Shown here: positions 53,880 to 63,349 of the stretch, piece by piece
Numbering within the stretch: position 1 is the stretch's first letter
Layout of the letters: each line of letters opens with the position of its first letter
Assembly: GCA_018993265.1 (NCBI GenBank)
Contig: JAGKSW010000037.1
Location: 1-64,000 of the forward strand
Length of the DNA: 64,000 nucleotides
DNA from: Nostoc sp. TH1S01
Lineage (GTDB): Bacteria; Cyanobacteriota; Cyanobacteriia; Cyanobacteriales; Nostocaceae
Direction of reading: 5' to 3'
Translations under genes and position numbers: made by a program
The notes under the pieces: generated by a model
Database searches by the model: none
What the model saw: the letters and a program-made list of their open reading frames with translations, nothing else
What the model was told of the DNA's origin: nothing

Positions 53880-56800
53880 CTAAACCAACAATCTTACCTG
53901 TGAACCTTGTTGAGTTTTATTGACTTCAATGCGGGCTTGAAAGGCTTCTTTGAGGTGGGGCATGTGGGTGACGGTGAGGATGCAGGCAAAATCAGAAGAG
54001 ATGGCATTGATAGCAGCAATTAGGCGATCGCATCCTTCAGCATCTTGTGTACCAAAGCCTTCGTCGATAATTAACAACTGCAACGCCGCCCCCGCCCTTT
54101 GTGCTAATAATTTCGCCATTGCTAACCGGATGGCAAAGTTAATTCTAAATGCTTCGCCACCAGAGTAAGTTTCATAAGCGCGAGTTCCCTGAGCATCGGC
54201 AATTAAAATATCTAAGGTATCGATCAACTTGGCATTCTTCTTGGTCGATTTGCCGCTACGTCCAGCTTTTTGGGTGACAAATTGCACATGCAACTGATTG
54301 GCACTCAACCGTGCTAACAATTGATTTGTCTCTGCTTCTAGTTGCGGCAACACATTTTCAATCATCAAAGCTTGGATACCATTTTTACCAAATGCCAAAG
54401 CCAACTCGTGGTAAACACGGTACTGCTTTTTACAAGCTTGCAGTTGTTGTTGTTGTTCTTCGTACTGCACTTGTAAGGTTTCTAATTGATGGGCGAGTTG
54501 TTCTAAACGCCCCAATTTGGCAATTTGTTCATCCAGTTGTCGCCTGCGGATAGTTAACTGCTGTTCTAAAGCTTGAATTTGCTCAATCGGGTTAGCAGAC
54601 TGGGCTAATTGTTGGACAATTTCATCAATTTGGCTGGCGAGTTTTTGTCGTTCGTTTAACCGAGTAGTTTTCGCTGCTTCAAGTTCTTGTAGTCTCCCTT
54701 GCAGTTGGGGATACTGCTGTTGGGCTGACAACAATTGTTGATAACGTAATTGCCAAGCTTGCCCTTGACGGACTGCTTGACGTAAATTATTGTGCTGCTC
54801 TGCACTATAACCAATTTCCGCAATTTGACGCTCAAGCGCCGCAATTTGTTTGGCGCATTCAGAATCAGTTTGTTCTTGCTGAATTCTTGTTTGTAATTGG
54901 GCGATAGTTGCTTGTAATTCTGGCTTGCGGGCGGTTAGTTGAGTTTGGCGTTTCAGCGCGTCTTTAATTTGCCCTTGTTTAATTTCTGCCCAGCGCCATC
55001 TTTCAACTTCACTCCGCGCTAAGGCATGGTCTTGCTCATTGTAATTTAATCGTTGCAGATATTCGTCTAATTGTCGCAGTTCTTTTTGTTTATCGTGGGC
55101 ATAATCACCAGCTTGGAGCGATCGCTCTAAATGTTGCCTTTCCTGCGCCAGTTGTTGTAACTGTTGTTCTGCATCACTTGTCGTTTCTAGTTGGGCTGCT
55201 AATTGTCCTCGTTGTTCTCGCAACGAGTCATAAGGTGACAATTTCTGGGAAATTGCGCGGTATTCTTGCCGCAAAGCCTGAATTTCTCTGTCTGTACAAG
55301 CTAATTGCTCGCGGAATACCCACAATTGCTCCTCCGTTTCCTTGTACTCCGATTTAGTTTTATCCGCAACTCGATTCCAATGATGCTCATCTAACGGACG
55401 TTCACACAAAGGACAAATTGCATCGGGGTTGCGGAGCATTTGTAATTTTTGGTCTAATTCGCCTAATAACCTCTCATATTCTCGTTGCTGTCCTTGCAGG
55501 CGCTCAATAAAGTGCCTTCTTTCTTGCCCTTTTTCTTGCACGCGTTGCAAATAAACCCGATCTTTCTCCATTTGTTCAATTTGCATCGCCACCGCCATGA
55601 CTGCTTGTTGCAGTTCCGGGTGGCGTTGGGAGGCGCGGTGCAATTGATGTTCTGTGGCTTGGATTTGTTCTAATCTGGCGACTAAACTAGCTTGGATTCT
55701 ATCTAAGTGAGTTTGCAAACTTTGACGCTGTTGCAATAAAGGCGAAACCTGCATTTGTAATTCATCCAACTGCGCCACCCGACGACGTGCGGCGGTGAGT
55801 TGTCCTAAAGCAGCTTCAACTTCGCCTGATTTACTCAGCGTTTGCTGAATTTCTTGTTCCTGCTGTGCTAAAGCTTCGAGTTGCGCTTGAACTTGTTGAA
55901 GTTGCCTTTCAATGTCGTGAATTTGCCCAGTTAATTGCTGCTGCTTTTGTTGACGTAATGTTGTGGCGCGAGTGTGTTGCTCAAATTTAGCTGCAAAAGC
56001 TTCTTCTTGAGATTGGAGGTTTTGGTAATGAACGTAACCGTTTTTAATTTCTGCTTCTTGATTTAAGATAGCGGCTAACTCTGCCAGTTGAGTTTTAACT
56101 GATGATTGCTCTTGCTGGAGGCGATCGCAATCTTGGGTTAAATTCTGATATTGTTGCCTGACAAAGCTGAGTTGTTGTTCCCAATTTTGTCGCTGGTGTT
56201 GGACAACTTGCAAACTTTGTAATTGAATATTTTCAAAAGCTTGTACTTGTTGCAGTTGATTGAGTTCGGCTTCTAATTCTGCTCTTTGAGCGTCTGTAAA
56301 TTCCCGTTGTTGCAGTTGAGTTTTAATCGATTCCAAAGAACGCTCTAATTCTTCCGCCCTGGCTTTATATTGTCGGGAAGAATCTTTTGCTCGTTCTTCC
56401 AAATCATCATACTGCGTTAGTTTTAACAACTCTGCCAAAATTTCCTTACGTTCTGTCGGGCGCTTCAGCATAAATTCATCAGCACGACCTTGACGTAAGT
56501 AAGCAGAATTAATAAAAGTATCGTAATCGAGTTTGATATGTTCTAAAATCAAATCTTGAGTTGCCCTGACTCCTTTACCAGTCAGGGGACGAAACCCAGA
56601 AGGCGTTTCGATTTGAAATTCTAAAACACTAGTTGCACCCCGAACTCTTGTGCGAATTACGCGATAAAGTTGCTGATTAATTTGAAAAGTGAAATCAACG
56701 CGGACTTCTTTTGCTCCAGCATGGATGACATCATCCTCTGTTGAAGCACGACTTTCACCCCAAATTGCCCATGTAATCGCCTCAAGCAAAGACGATTTAC

Positions 56801-56906
56801 CTGCACCATTAGAACCAGAAATACAAGCCGTATGCAAACCACGAAAATCTAAAGTAGCATCACGGTAACTAAGGAAGTTTTTGATGATAAGTTGTACTGG
56901 AATCAT
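53880..56906 (-). CDS. sbcC: Nuclease SbcCD subunit C (Rad50-like ATPase)
   Basis: 1008 residues. N-terminal half-ATPase with Walker A SGSNGAGKSSLLEAI (about 31-45), two long coiled coils (170-480 and 530-830, very rich in Gln) and the zinc-hook CPLC near residue 498 (ICPLCERPLDEHHW), then the C-terminal half with signature TYSGGEAFRINFAIRLA, Walker B LLIIDEGFG and the His switch VTHM. With SbcD it opens and trims hairpin and blocked DNA ends. No sbcD lies beside it. Length and motif order are normal. Confidence 0.93.
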   Translation of the reverse strand: MIPVQLIIKNFLSYRDATLDFRGLHTACISGSNGAGKSSLLEAITWAIWGESRASTEDDVIHAGAKEVRVDFTFQINQQLYRVIRTRVRGATSVLEFQIETPSGFRPLTGKGVRATQDLILEHIKLDYDTFINSAYLRQGRADEFMLKRPTERKEILAELLKLTQYDDLEERAKDSSRQYKARAEELERSLESIKTQLQQREFTDAQRAELEAELNQLQQVQAFENIQLQSLQVVQHQRQNWEQQLSFVRQQYQNLTQDCDRLQQEQSSVKTQLAELAAILNQEAEIKNGYVHYQNLQSQEEAFAAKFEQHTRATTLRQQKQQQLTGQIHDIERQLQQVQAQLEALAQQEQEIQQTLSKSGEVEAALGQLTAARRRVAQLDELQMQVSPLLQQRQSLQTHLDRIQASLVARLEQIQATEHQLHRASQRHPELQQAVMAVAMQIEQMEKDRVYLQRVQEKGQERRHFIERLQGQQREYERLLGELDQKLQMLRNPDAICPLCERPLDEHHWNRVADKTKSEYKETEEQLWVFREQLACTDREIQALRQEYRAISQKLSPYDSLREQRGQLAAQLETTSDAEQQLQQLAQERQHLERSLQAGDYAHDKQKELRQLDEYLQRLNYNEQDHALARSEVERWRWAEIKQGQIKDALKRQTQLTARKPELQATIAQLQTRIQQEQTDSECAKQIAALERQIAEIGYSAEQHNNLRQAVRQGQAWQLRYQQLLSAQQQYPQLQGRLQELEAAKTTRLNERQKLASQIDEIVQQLAQSANPIEQIQALEQQLTIRRRQLDEQIAKLGRLEQLAHQLETLQVQYEEQQQQLQACKKQYRVYHELALAFGKNGIQALMIENVLPQLEAETNQLLARLSANQLHVQFVTQKAGRSGKSTKKNAKLIDTLDILIADAQGTRAYETYSGGEAFRINFAIRLAMAKLLAQRAGAALQLLIIDEGFGTQDAEGCDRLIAAINAISSDFACILTVTHMPHLKEAFQARIEVNKTQQGSQVRLLV

Positions 56907-57171
56907 TGAGGCAATAGCGCCACATCTAGGATTTAATGAACGAGCAGTACAGATGCACTCTAGATAGTTTAGCTAGGTAAATATCAGTATTCTAGTCCTA
57001 AAGTCTGTAATTTTACGAAAATTAACAATATTATGAGCAAGTTTTTCCTGCTGGGCAAATTATTTTATTCATTTTCAAAGAAAAATGAAACTGTACATAG
57101 TTGATTTTGTGTATCAGTAATTATGGTAATATACTAAGCTATTTCTGTTTCAAGCGGCGACTAAGCTCACT

Positions 57172-57915
57172 CTACATTTTCTCTTTACTCACTACAACAA
57201 AGCCGCGTGTCTTCCCTGAAGTTGTATCAGTAGTGTTCATCGCCTTCCATAAATCTGCGGTTTTTACCCACACTGGCGGATATTTATAACGAGAAACATC
57301 CATAATTAAAAATCTATCTGTCTGCTCATTGTAAGCAGCGATGGGTGAAATATGCCCTCCTTTTTCTTGACCAATTTCTTTACGTAAATAGTTAACTATT
57401 ACAAAGTTATTCGGTTGCTTTAAATTTGCTGATACTAGCTGACGAAACTGTTCTAAATTAGTATCGGCTGCATGATAAACCTTGACTTGAACATCATAAC
57501 TAGCAATTAATCCGCCTAATTGATCTAAAGTCATTCCTTGACGGGCAACAACTTCAGGCTTAATAACTGTTTTAGTTTTTTCATTGCTAAAAAAGTTTTC
57601 TTGAGTAAACACTCTGTAAGGAGAATATTGTTGTGATTCTGGCGCGAGTATTCCTAAACTATTTAACACCATCACACTACTAGCAACACCACAAAAAGCT
57701 TGATTAGTTTGAGTGACAAACTGCATACTCAACGGGAAAAAGTCTTCTCTTGAGCGACTTTGAATTAATAACTTTTCTCCCTCTTTGGAATTAAAAGCAA
57801 TTAAGTTATTAGAGAGGGGTAATGTTTGAGAAATAACCGTTCCGCTAGAAACACAAAACCAGATAATTGCAGCCTTAACAGATGTTTGAAAAGCTTGGCG
57901 TACCTTTAAATTCAT
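57172..57915 (-). CDS. Phytochelatin synthase-like peptidase
   Basis: 247 residues with an N-terminal signal or anchor (AAIIWFCVSSGTVISQ), so probably periplasmic or membrane-attached. The papain-like triad is Cys75 (TNQAFCGVASSVMVLN), His188 (GGHISPIAAYN) and Asp206 (LIMDVSRYKYPPVWV); His and Asp are 18 residues apart as in plant PCS. It corresponds to the short bacterial form (Nostoc NsPCS type) lacking the C-terminal metal-sensing domain; that form mainly cleaves glycine from glutathione. It is the last gene of a minus-strand group: 32 bases after the osmoprotectant-binding protein. Confidence 0.88.
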   Translation of the reverse strand: MNLKVRQAFQTSVKAAIIWFCVSSGTVISQTLPLSNNLIAFNSKEGEKLLIQSRSREDFFPLSMQFVTQTNQAFCGVASSVMVLNSLGILAPESQQYSPYRVFTQENFFSNEKTKTVIKPEVVARQGMTLDQLGGLIASYDVQVKVYHAADTNLEQFRQLVSANLKQPNNFVIVNYLRKEIGQEKGGHISPIAAYNEQTDRFLIMDVSRYKYPPVWVKTADLWKAMNTTDTTSGKTRGFVVVSKEKM

Positions 57916-57947
57916 AACTTCTCCATTGAAACACTCTGCGCCTCTTG

Positions 57948-58880
57948 TTACTGAGCGAAGCCGAAGTATACGTCTTTGCGTGAGGCTAATCCCTTTGTTT
58001 TACGAAAGTCATGCACAACTTCTTTAATATCTCTTAGTTCGCCTTCAACTAAATAATTTAACTGGCGCATTTCATCTGCGGAAATTTTACCAGAAAGTTG
58101 AGCGATCGCACCTCTCAATTCCGGGTATTTATTTAAAGTTTCTTGCCTTACAATTGGTGTAGCTTCGTAAGGGGGAAAATATTTTTTATCGTCTTTCAAC
58201 ACAGCCAAACCTAAACGAGCAATCTGTCCATCAGTAGAATTTCCTGCTACCATATCGACTTGCTTTTGAATTAAGGCGCGGTATATTAAACCCAAGTCCA
58301 TAATTTGCGGTGGTTTAGAAAAACGCAAATTATAGGTTTTCGCTAAACCCGGAAAACCATCTGCGCGTTCTAAAAATTCATAGCCAAAACCGCCGCGCCA
58401 TTGCGGTGTATATTGTGCAGCTTGAGATAAAGTTTGAATATTATATTTTTTCGCCTCTTCACCGCGAATTACCATTGCAAATGTATTTTCAAAGCCCAAG
58501 CTAGGCATAACTTCCAGCTTAAATTGTTGGGAGTATGCTTGTTTTAGTTTCTCGTAAACTTCCTTTGGATTATTCAAAGATTTTTGTTTAAGAATACCAG
58601 TAAAAGCTGTGCCTGTATACTCGATATACGCATCTATTTTGCCAGCCAGAATAGCATTATGGCAAACAAAAGAACCACCCAAACGAGGACGACGCGCAAC
58701 TTTAAGATTAGTTGTAGCTTCAATTTGTTGGGCTAACAGTTCACCTAAAATATCTTGTTCTGTAAAATCTTTAGAGGCAATAATAATATCACCCGTGGAA
58801 TTATTAGAGCTAGGGTTACAAGCTGCGATCGCCACTACTAAAGTAAAAGTTAAAATGAAAAATATCAAAAATTTTTTCAT
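57948..58880 (-). CDS. Osmoprotectant/quaternary amine ABC transporter, binding lipoprotein
   Basis: 310 residues. Signal peptide with lipobox (VVAIAAC, Cys21) anchors it to the outer face of the plasma membrane. The OpuAC-type fold is recognised by IIASKDFTEQDILGELLAQQ at the start, AYIEYTGTAFTGIL and DLGLIYRALIQKQVDMVAGNSTDG; aromatic residues there bind quaternary ammonium groups. Glycine betaine, choline or a related compound is likely. It works with the permease and ATPase encoded just upstream (27-base gap). Confidence 0.88.
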   Translation of the reverse strand: MKKFLIFFILTFTLVVAIAACNPSSNNSTGDIIIASKDFTEQDILGELLAQQIEATTNLKVARRPRLGGSFVCHNAILAGKIDAYIEYTGTAFTGILKQKSLNNPKEVYEKLKQAYSQQFKLEVMPSLGFENTFAMVIRGEEAKKYNIQTLSQAAQYTPQWRGGFGYEFLERADGFPGLAKTYNLRFSKPPQIMDLGLIYRALIQKQVDMVAGNSTDGQIARLGLAVLKDDKKYFPPYEATPIVRQETLNKYPELRGAIAQLSGKISADEMRQLNYLVEGELRDIKEVVHDFRKTKGLASRKDVYFGFAQ

Positions 58881-58906
58881 TACTTTTTACTAATAAACAT
58901 CATCTT

Positions 58907-59539
58907 TTAACTTTTGATTTTTAATTTTGTTTCAAACAACCCAATTAGCAAATCGGCGAGTAAAGCAATCACGGCTGCTGGTACCGCTCCAGCTAAAATT
59001 AAATCATTATTCACCACTGCAATGCCGCGAAAAATAAACACGCCTAAACCACCAGCACCAATAGCAGCAGCAATAGTGGCAATACCAATAGCTATGACTG
59101 TGGCGACTCTTACCCCAGCTAAAATTACACCCATTGCTAAGGGAATTTCTACCTGAAATAACAATTCTTTATCAGTCATCCCCATGCCTCTACCAGCTTC
59201 AATAATTGCTGGATCTACACTCGTAATCCCTGTGTAAGTATTACGAATTATTGGCAGAAAAGAATATAAAGTCAAAGCTACAATTGCCGGGACAACACCA
59301 ATACCACCAATGACAGGTACAGGAATTAGTAAGCCAAATAATGCCAAACTAGGAACAGTTTGCAACACATTGGCAATCCCAAGAATGGGTTGACGCAACT
59401 GAGTTTGCCGCGTAATTAAAATGCCTAAAGGAATGCCGATAAGTGTGGCAATTGTAATCGCAATGCCTACCAAAAATAAATGTTCTAGCGTGTGCTGCAA
59501 AATTTCTGGGGCATACTTAATCAAGAAAAAATTTTTCAT
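58907..59539 (-). CDS. Osmoprotectant ABC transporter, permease
   Basis: 210 residues from ATG 59539, whose ATG overlaps the TGA of the ATPase gene (ATGA), so translation is coupled; the longer frame to 59566 is ruled out by this. Five or six hydrophobic helices, with the EAA-like loop AIIEAGRGMGMTDKELLFQVEIPLA between them that docks the ATPase. The OpuCB/ProW-like IPVPVIGGIGVVPAIVALTL segment is clear. One permease gene only, so a homodimer is expected. Confidence 0.88.
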   Translation of the reverse strand: MKNFFLIKYAPEILQHTLEHLFLVGIAITIATLIGIPLGILITRQTQLRQPILGIANVLQTVPSLALFGLLIPVPVIGGIGVVPAIVALTLYSFLPIIRNTYTGITSVDPAIIEAGRGMGMTDKELLFQVEIPLAMGVILAGVRVATVIAIGIATIAAAIGAGGLGVFIFRGIAVVNNDLILAGAVPAAVIALLADLLIGLFETKLKIKS

Positions 59540-60294
59540 AAATTGTCTTGCAGAGAACGCAGACATTGGAGAAAAGCTAGGCTTTCTGGATGTTGCGATC
59601 GCAGAAATTCCTCCTTTGTACCTAATACTACCAGTTCTCCGTCATACATTAACCCAATTCTGGAAGCTAAAACAAACGCTTCTTGAATATCATGCGTCAC
59701 AAAAACCACTGTCTTACCTAGTTCTTGCTGTAACCGCCGAAATTCCTGTTGCAATTCCAAACGCGTAATCGGATCGAGTGCGCCAAAGGGTTCGTCCATC
59801 AACAAAACTGGCGGATCTGCGGCTAAAGCCCGCGCTACGCCTACCCTTTGCCTTTGTCCCCCCGAAAGTTGATGAGGATAACGTGCAGCAAATTGCACAG
59901 GATCTAAACCTACTAATTGCAACAATTCATAAACTCGTGTTTTGATTTGTTTCGGTTTCCAACCCTCTAAACTAGGGACTAAACCAACATTACGTTCTAC
60001 AGTGAAATGGGGAAATAAACCAGTTTCTTGAATTACATAACCAATCTTCCGCCGCAGTTTAATTTCATCCCATTGATTTGTCGGAATCCCATCAAATACT
60101 ACTTCACCTTTTGTTGGTGTAAAAAGACGATTAATTAATTTCATTGTGGTAGTTTTACCGCTACCACTGCGTCCCAGCAATATTAAAGCTTCGCCTTGAT
60201 CAATAGAAAAATTAAGATTTGATACTAAATTACGATGGTTACGGCTAAAGCTGACATCGCGGAATTCCACAGCAATTTGGCGATTTGACGACAT
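59536..60294 (-). CDS. Osmoprotectant ABC transporter, ATP-binding protein
   Basis: 252 residues from ATG 60294 (MSSNRQIAVEFRDVSF); an upstream frame to 60384 is less likely. Walker A LLGRSGSGKTTTMKLI, Q-loop YVIQETGLFPHFTVERN, signature LSGGQRQRVGVARALA, Walker B VLLMDEPFGALDP and the H-loop FVTHDIQEA are intact. It is of the OpuCA/ProV type without the CBS domains that sense ionic strength in some relatives. First gene of the group ATPase-permease-binding protein-phytochelatin synthase-like. Confidence 0.9.
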   Translation of the reverse strand: MSSNRQIAVEFRDVSFSRNHRNLVSNLNFSIDQGEALILLGRSGSGKTTTMKLINRLFTPTKGEVVFDGIPTNQWDEIKLRRKIGYVIQETGLFPHFTVERNVGLVPSLEGWKPKQIKTRVYELLQLVGLDPVQFAARYPHQLSGGQRQRVGVARALAADPPVLLMDEPFGALDPITRLELQQEFRRLQQELGKTVVFVTHDIQEAFVLASRIGLMYDGELVVLGTKEEFLRSQHPESLAFLQCLRSLQDNL

Positions 60295-60441
60295 ACTTAG
60301 GTTTGTATTTATCAACACAAATTTATTTAATATTATTCCACTTAATATATTTCTTTGATCAGAGGAAGTAGAAAATACTAACAATTAGATTCATAAAGAA
60401 GTAAACAAAACCTTTACAACAATAATTAAAAATTAAAAGTT

Positions 60442-60588
60442 ATGGTTATTTCACTCAAGCCTTTAGCAAATCAAGTCATTGTCATTACTGGTGCTTCTAG
60501 TGGAATTGGCTTAGTTACTGCCAGAATGGCTGCAAAAAGAGCAGGGTGGTTTCATACAACCAGAGAAAAAAATAAACCTAGCTTTTAA
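60442..60588 (+). pseudogene. N-terminal fragment of an SDR gene
   Basis: ATG 60442 opens a typical SDR start: MVISLKPLANQVIVITGASS, then GIGLVTARMAAKRAG. After about 36 residues the family pattern stops (..WFHTTREKNKPSF) and the frame ends at 60588, three bases before a structured repeat element. The remaining 200 or more residues of the enzyme are absent. Insertion or deletion associated with the element is the likely cause. Confidence 0.75.
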
Positions 60589-60590
60589 AG

Positions 60591-60834
60591 CCTCTCCCCC
60601 ACAGGGGGCTACGGTGTACACAAAAATCTTCGTGTGGTGCATCTGTCCCGCCTGCCTCGGAATAAATTCCGAGTCTCATAGCGCAAGTCCTCCCAAGAGG
60701 ACTCAACAAAAATTTTATTCCAGTCTACTTCAGTAGACTTTGGCTATGAGCCTGGAACTTTAGTTCTAGGCGGGAATGGCTTCAACCTAACAATCTCGAC
60801 GTATGTGTACACGCTAGCCCCCGTGGGGGAGAGG
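60591..60834. mobile_element. MITE-like element with multi-hairpin core
   Basis: Ends: cctctcccccacagggggct at 60591 is mirrored (few mismatches, to about 29 bases) by 60806-60834. Inside, nested and serial stems are visible: tcccgcct (60646-60653) with aggcggga (60768-60775); ctcatagc (60675-60682) with gctatgag (60743-60750); hairpins ctcggaat-aa-attccgag (60656-60673), agtcctc-ccaa-gaggact (60686-60703), agtctact-tc-agtagact (60722-60739) and ctggaac-ttta-gttctag (60752-60769). As RNA this would be a branched multi-arm structure. There is no protein-coding frame. Confidence 0.75.
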
Positions 60835-61141
60835 TTTGGAGAGGGGTCAAAATCTCGGCTACAAAACGAAAAATTAAAACTTACTTTATGTTGGCTCAAC
60901 TATATTGTTTTATTTAGGCGATCGCTTAAAATCTCTTCCTACTTTCGGAATATTTTGCGTGCTAATTTATCTAACTTAAGTACTAAATTAATTTGTTATT
61001 AATAGATTGATAATTTAATCATAAAGTATAAGATACAAATATTAAATATCTCAAGAGAATTCCGCCATCAGTCAGAGGATTTATAGCCCAATAATTTTTA
61101 GCTTAGATATATAAATCTATCTCCTCAAAAACTTTCCAGCT

Positions 61142-61984
61142 ATGCCTCTTTATAAACTCGAAGAATTCGACCCTCAATACCGCGAAACATTTGGTGGTGA
61201 TGATGTTAAAAGTTTGGATCTCTATACTGAGGATGGAGTAAAAGTAGGTTCAGTTAGCGATGCTTTAGTTGACCAAAATGGGCGTTTTCGTTATCTAGTT
61301 ATTGATACAGGCTTTGATACTTTGGGTAAGAGAATATTACTACCAATTGGTCTTTCACGCATCAACTATCCAGAACAACGGGTATATGTCGATGGACTTA
61401 GTAAACAGCAAGTAGAAATGCTACCTGAGTACCACGAAAGTTATACAGTTGATCAAGACTACGAAGAAAGAGTACGCAGTGTATTTCGTCCTACAACTAG
61501 TAATGTAGTTTACGATCGCAATACATACAATTATCAAACAGAACCGAATTTATATGATTTAAATGATCAATATCATCAAACACTCAGACTTTACGAAGAA
61601 AGACTGATAGCTAATAAGCAGCGAATTAAAACCGGAGAAGTAGCAGTTGGGAAACATATTGAAACTGAAACTGCACGAGTTACAGTACCTGTTCAAAAAG
61701 AACGTGTTGTCATCGAGCGGGTTTCACCCACAGAAACAGGAACAGTAGTTGATCCCAACGAACTTAGATTTCAAGAAGGTGAAGTAGCACGTATAGAAGT
61801 ATACGAAGAAACACCAGAAATTCGTAAAGAAGCGTTTGTCCGCGAAGAAGTACGCGTTAAAAAATTAGTAGACAGAGATACAGTAGAAGCAGAAGATACA
61901 ATTCGTCGTGAAGAGTTAGATATTAATACCACAGGCGAGTTGCGTGTAGATGATGCTGCTAGGGATGGTCAGGGAGCTATTTAG
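61142..61984 (+). CDS. PRC-barrel/DUF2382 stress protein, copy 1
   Basis: 280 residues. An N-terminal PRC-barrel (about 1-95: LYKLEEFDPQYRETFGGDDV, SLDLYTEDGVKVGSVSDALV, FRYLVIDTG), a linker, and a DUF2382 domain (about 145-270: LRLYEERLIANKQRIKTGEV, TETARVTVPVQKERVVIERV, RKEAFVREEVRVKKLVDRDT). The charged repeats of DUF2382 look like an elongated beta structure. The combination is known from desiccation- and stress-responsive proteins of cyanobacteria and Deinococcus; biochemical function is unknown. First of three relatives in a row. Confidence 0.88.
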   Translation: MPLYKLEEFDPQYRETFGGDDVKSLDLYTEDGVKVGSVSDALVDQNGRFRYLVIDTGFDTLGKRILLPIGLSRINYPEQRVYVDGLSKQQVEMLPEYHESYTVDQDYEERVRSVFRPTTSNVVYDRNTYNYQTEPNLYDLNDQYHQTLRLYEERLIANKQRIKTGEVAVGKHIETETARVTVPVQKERVVIERVSPTETGTVVDPNELRFQEGEVARIEVYEETPEIRKEAFVREEVRVKKLVDRDTVEAEDTIRREELDINTTGELRVDDAARDGQGAI

Positions 61985-62008
61985 TTAAAAGCAAAAAATA
62001 CAAGAACT

Positions 62009-62060
62009 TGTAAGAGCGAAGGCTGCGCCTTTTGATAGGGTACGGTCGTTTGCTCTTACA
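62009..62060. terminator. Inverted repeat after PRC-barrel copy 1
   Basis: tgtaagagc (62009-62017) pairs with gctcttaca (62052-62060), enclosing a small hairpin aaggc-tgc-gcctt (62019-62031). It lies 25 bases beyond the stop codon and may end the transcript; it also looks like a dispersed palindromic repeat. Confidence 0.55.
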
Positions 62061-62230
62061 TCTGTGTTTGTTTGTATAATCTAGAAAATGTAATGGTATT
62101 AGGCATAAAAATATATCACTTTAGATAATTTTTAATTCAGGCAATTCATTCGAGAGAAAGATGTATCTGGATGAATAAATTTTTACATTAAAAAGTGAAA
62201 GTTTTTATAAGAGTTCAGAGGTAAAATATA

Positions 62231-63136
62231 ATGGGTCTTTACAAATTAAATGAATTTGATCCTAACTATCGTGATACTTTTCAAGGGAATGATGTTAAAG
62301 GATTAGGCGTATATACAGAAGGAACTGACGAAAAAATTGGTACAGTCAATGATGTTTTAGTCGATGACGAAGGACATTTTCGTTATTTAGTTGTTGACTT
62401 AGGTTTCTGGATTTTTGGTAAAAAAGTATTATTGCCAGTAGGCCGTAGCCGCATTGATTATGGTCGCGATCGCGTCTATGCTGTGGGAATGACCAGAGAA
62501 CAGGCAGAAGACTTACCAGAATTTGATGAACGCCAAGTTGATTACGATTATGAAGAACGAGTTCGTGGCGTTTATCGCAATCCAAAATATAGCACCACTG
62601 CTGTAGACACAGCCACACCTTTAGATACCACTGCAACATTAGATACAGGTTATACAGCTACACCAACTACACCAGTCACTACACCAACTTTCAACCGCGA
62701 CACCTATAATTACGACCAAGAGCCTTCTTTATTTGGGTTAAATGATCAAGATCATCAAACCTTGAGACTATATGAAGAGCGGCTAGTTGCTAACAAGAGA
62801 AGACAAAAAACTGGTGAAGTAGCTGTTGGTAAGCGTGTAGAAACTGAAACCGCTAGAGTTGCAGTACCAGTCGAAAAAGAACATGTCGTAATTGAACGTA
62901 TCACCCCAGATGATGCTGGTAGAGTTGTTACTCCTGGTGAAGCTGACTTTCGTGAAGGTGAAGTTGCGCGTGTAGAAATTCACGAAGAAACTGCTGACAT
63001 TCGCAAAGAAGCTTTCGTACGAGAAGAAGTCCGAGTCAGAAAAGTAGTAGAGCAAGATACCGTTGAGGCTCAAGAAACAGTACGTCGGGAAGAGTTAGAT
63101 GTAAATGCTCCAGGCCTCCCAATTGAAGAACGCTAA
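62231..63136 (+). CDS. PRC-barrel/DUF2382 stress protein, copy 2
   Basis: 301 residues, paralogue of the protein at 61142 with the same domain order: PRC-barrel (LYKLNEFDPNYRDTFQGNDV, FRYLVVDLGFWIFGKKVLLP) and DUF2382 (LRLYEERLVANKRRQKTGEV, KEHVVIERITPDDAGRVVTP). It differs by a Thr/Pro-rich linker of some 25 residues (TPLDTTATLDTGYTATPTTP) and a shorter end. AGAGGT is ten bases before ATG 62231. Tandem duplication is obvious; the two share long identical peptides in the DUF2382 part. Confidence 0.88.
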   Translation: MGLYKLNEFDPNYRDTFQGNDVKGLGVYTEGTDEKIGTVNDVLVDDEGHFRYLVVDLGFWIFGKKVLLPVGRSRIDYGRDRVYAVGMTREQAEDLPEFDERQVDYDYEERVRGVYRNPKYSTTAVDTATPLDTTATLDTGYTATPTTPVTTPTFNRDTYNYDQEPSLFGLNDQDHQTLRLYEERLVANKRRQKTGEVAVGKRVETETARVAVPVEKEHVVIERITPDDAGRVVTPGEADFREGEVARVEIHEETADIRKEAFVREEVRVRKVVEQDTVEAQETVRREELDVNAPGLPIEER

Positions 63137-63349
63137 TTACAGCATAATTCAGGAGTCAGAATTCAGAATGCAGAATAAATAGCGATTTTGCTAGATATCA
63201 AATTTCATCGTCTGATAGTACTGATTCTCAAACTCTGAGCAGTTCTGAATGCTTCCGTGATTAGTGATTGACTAATTACTAATTAAGCATAGTGCAGGTG
63301 AGGCTGATAAATCAGCTTTGCCTGTACTCATAATTATCCAATTAGGGTG

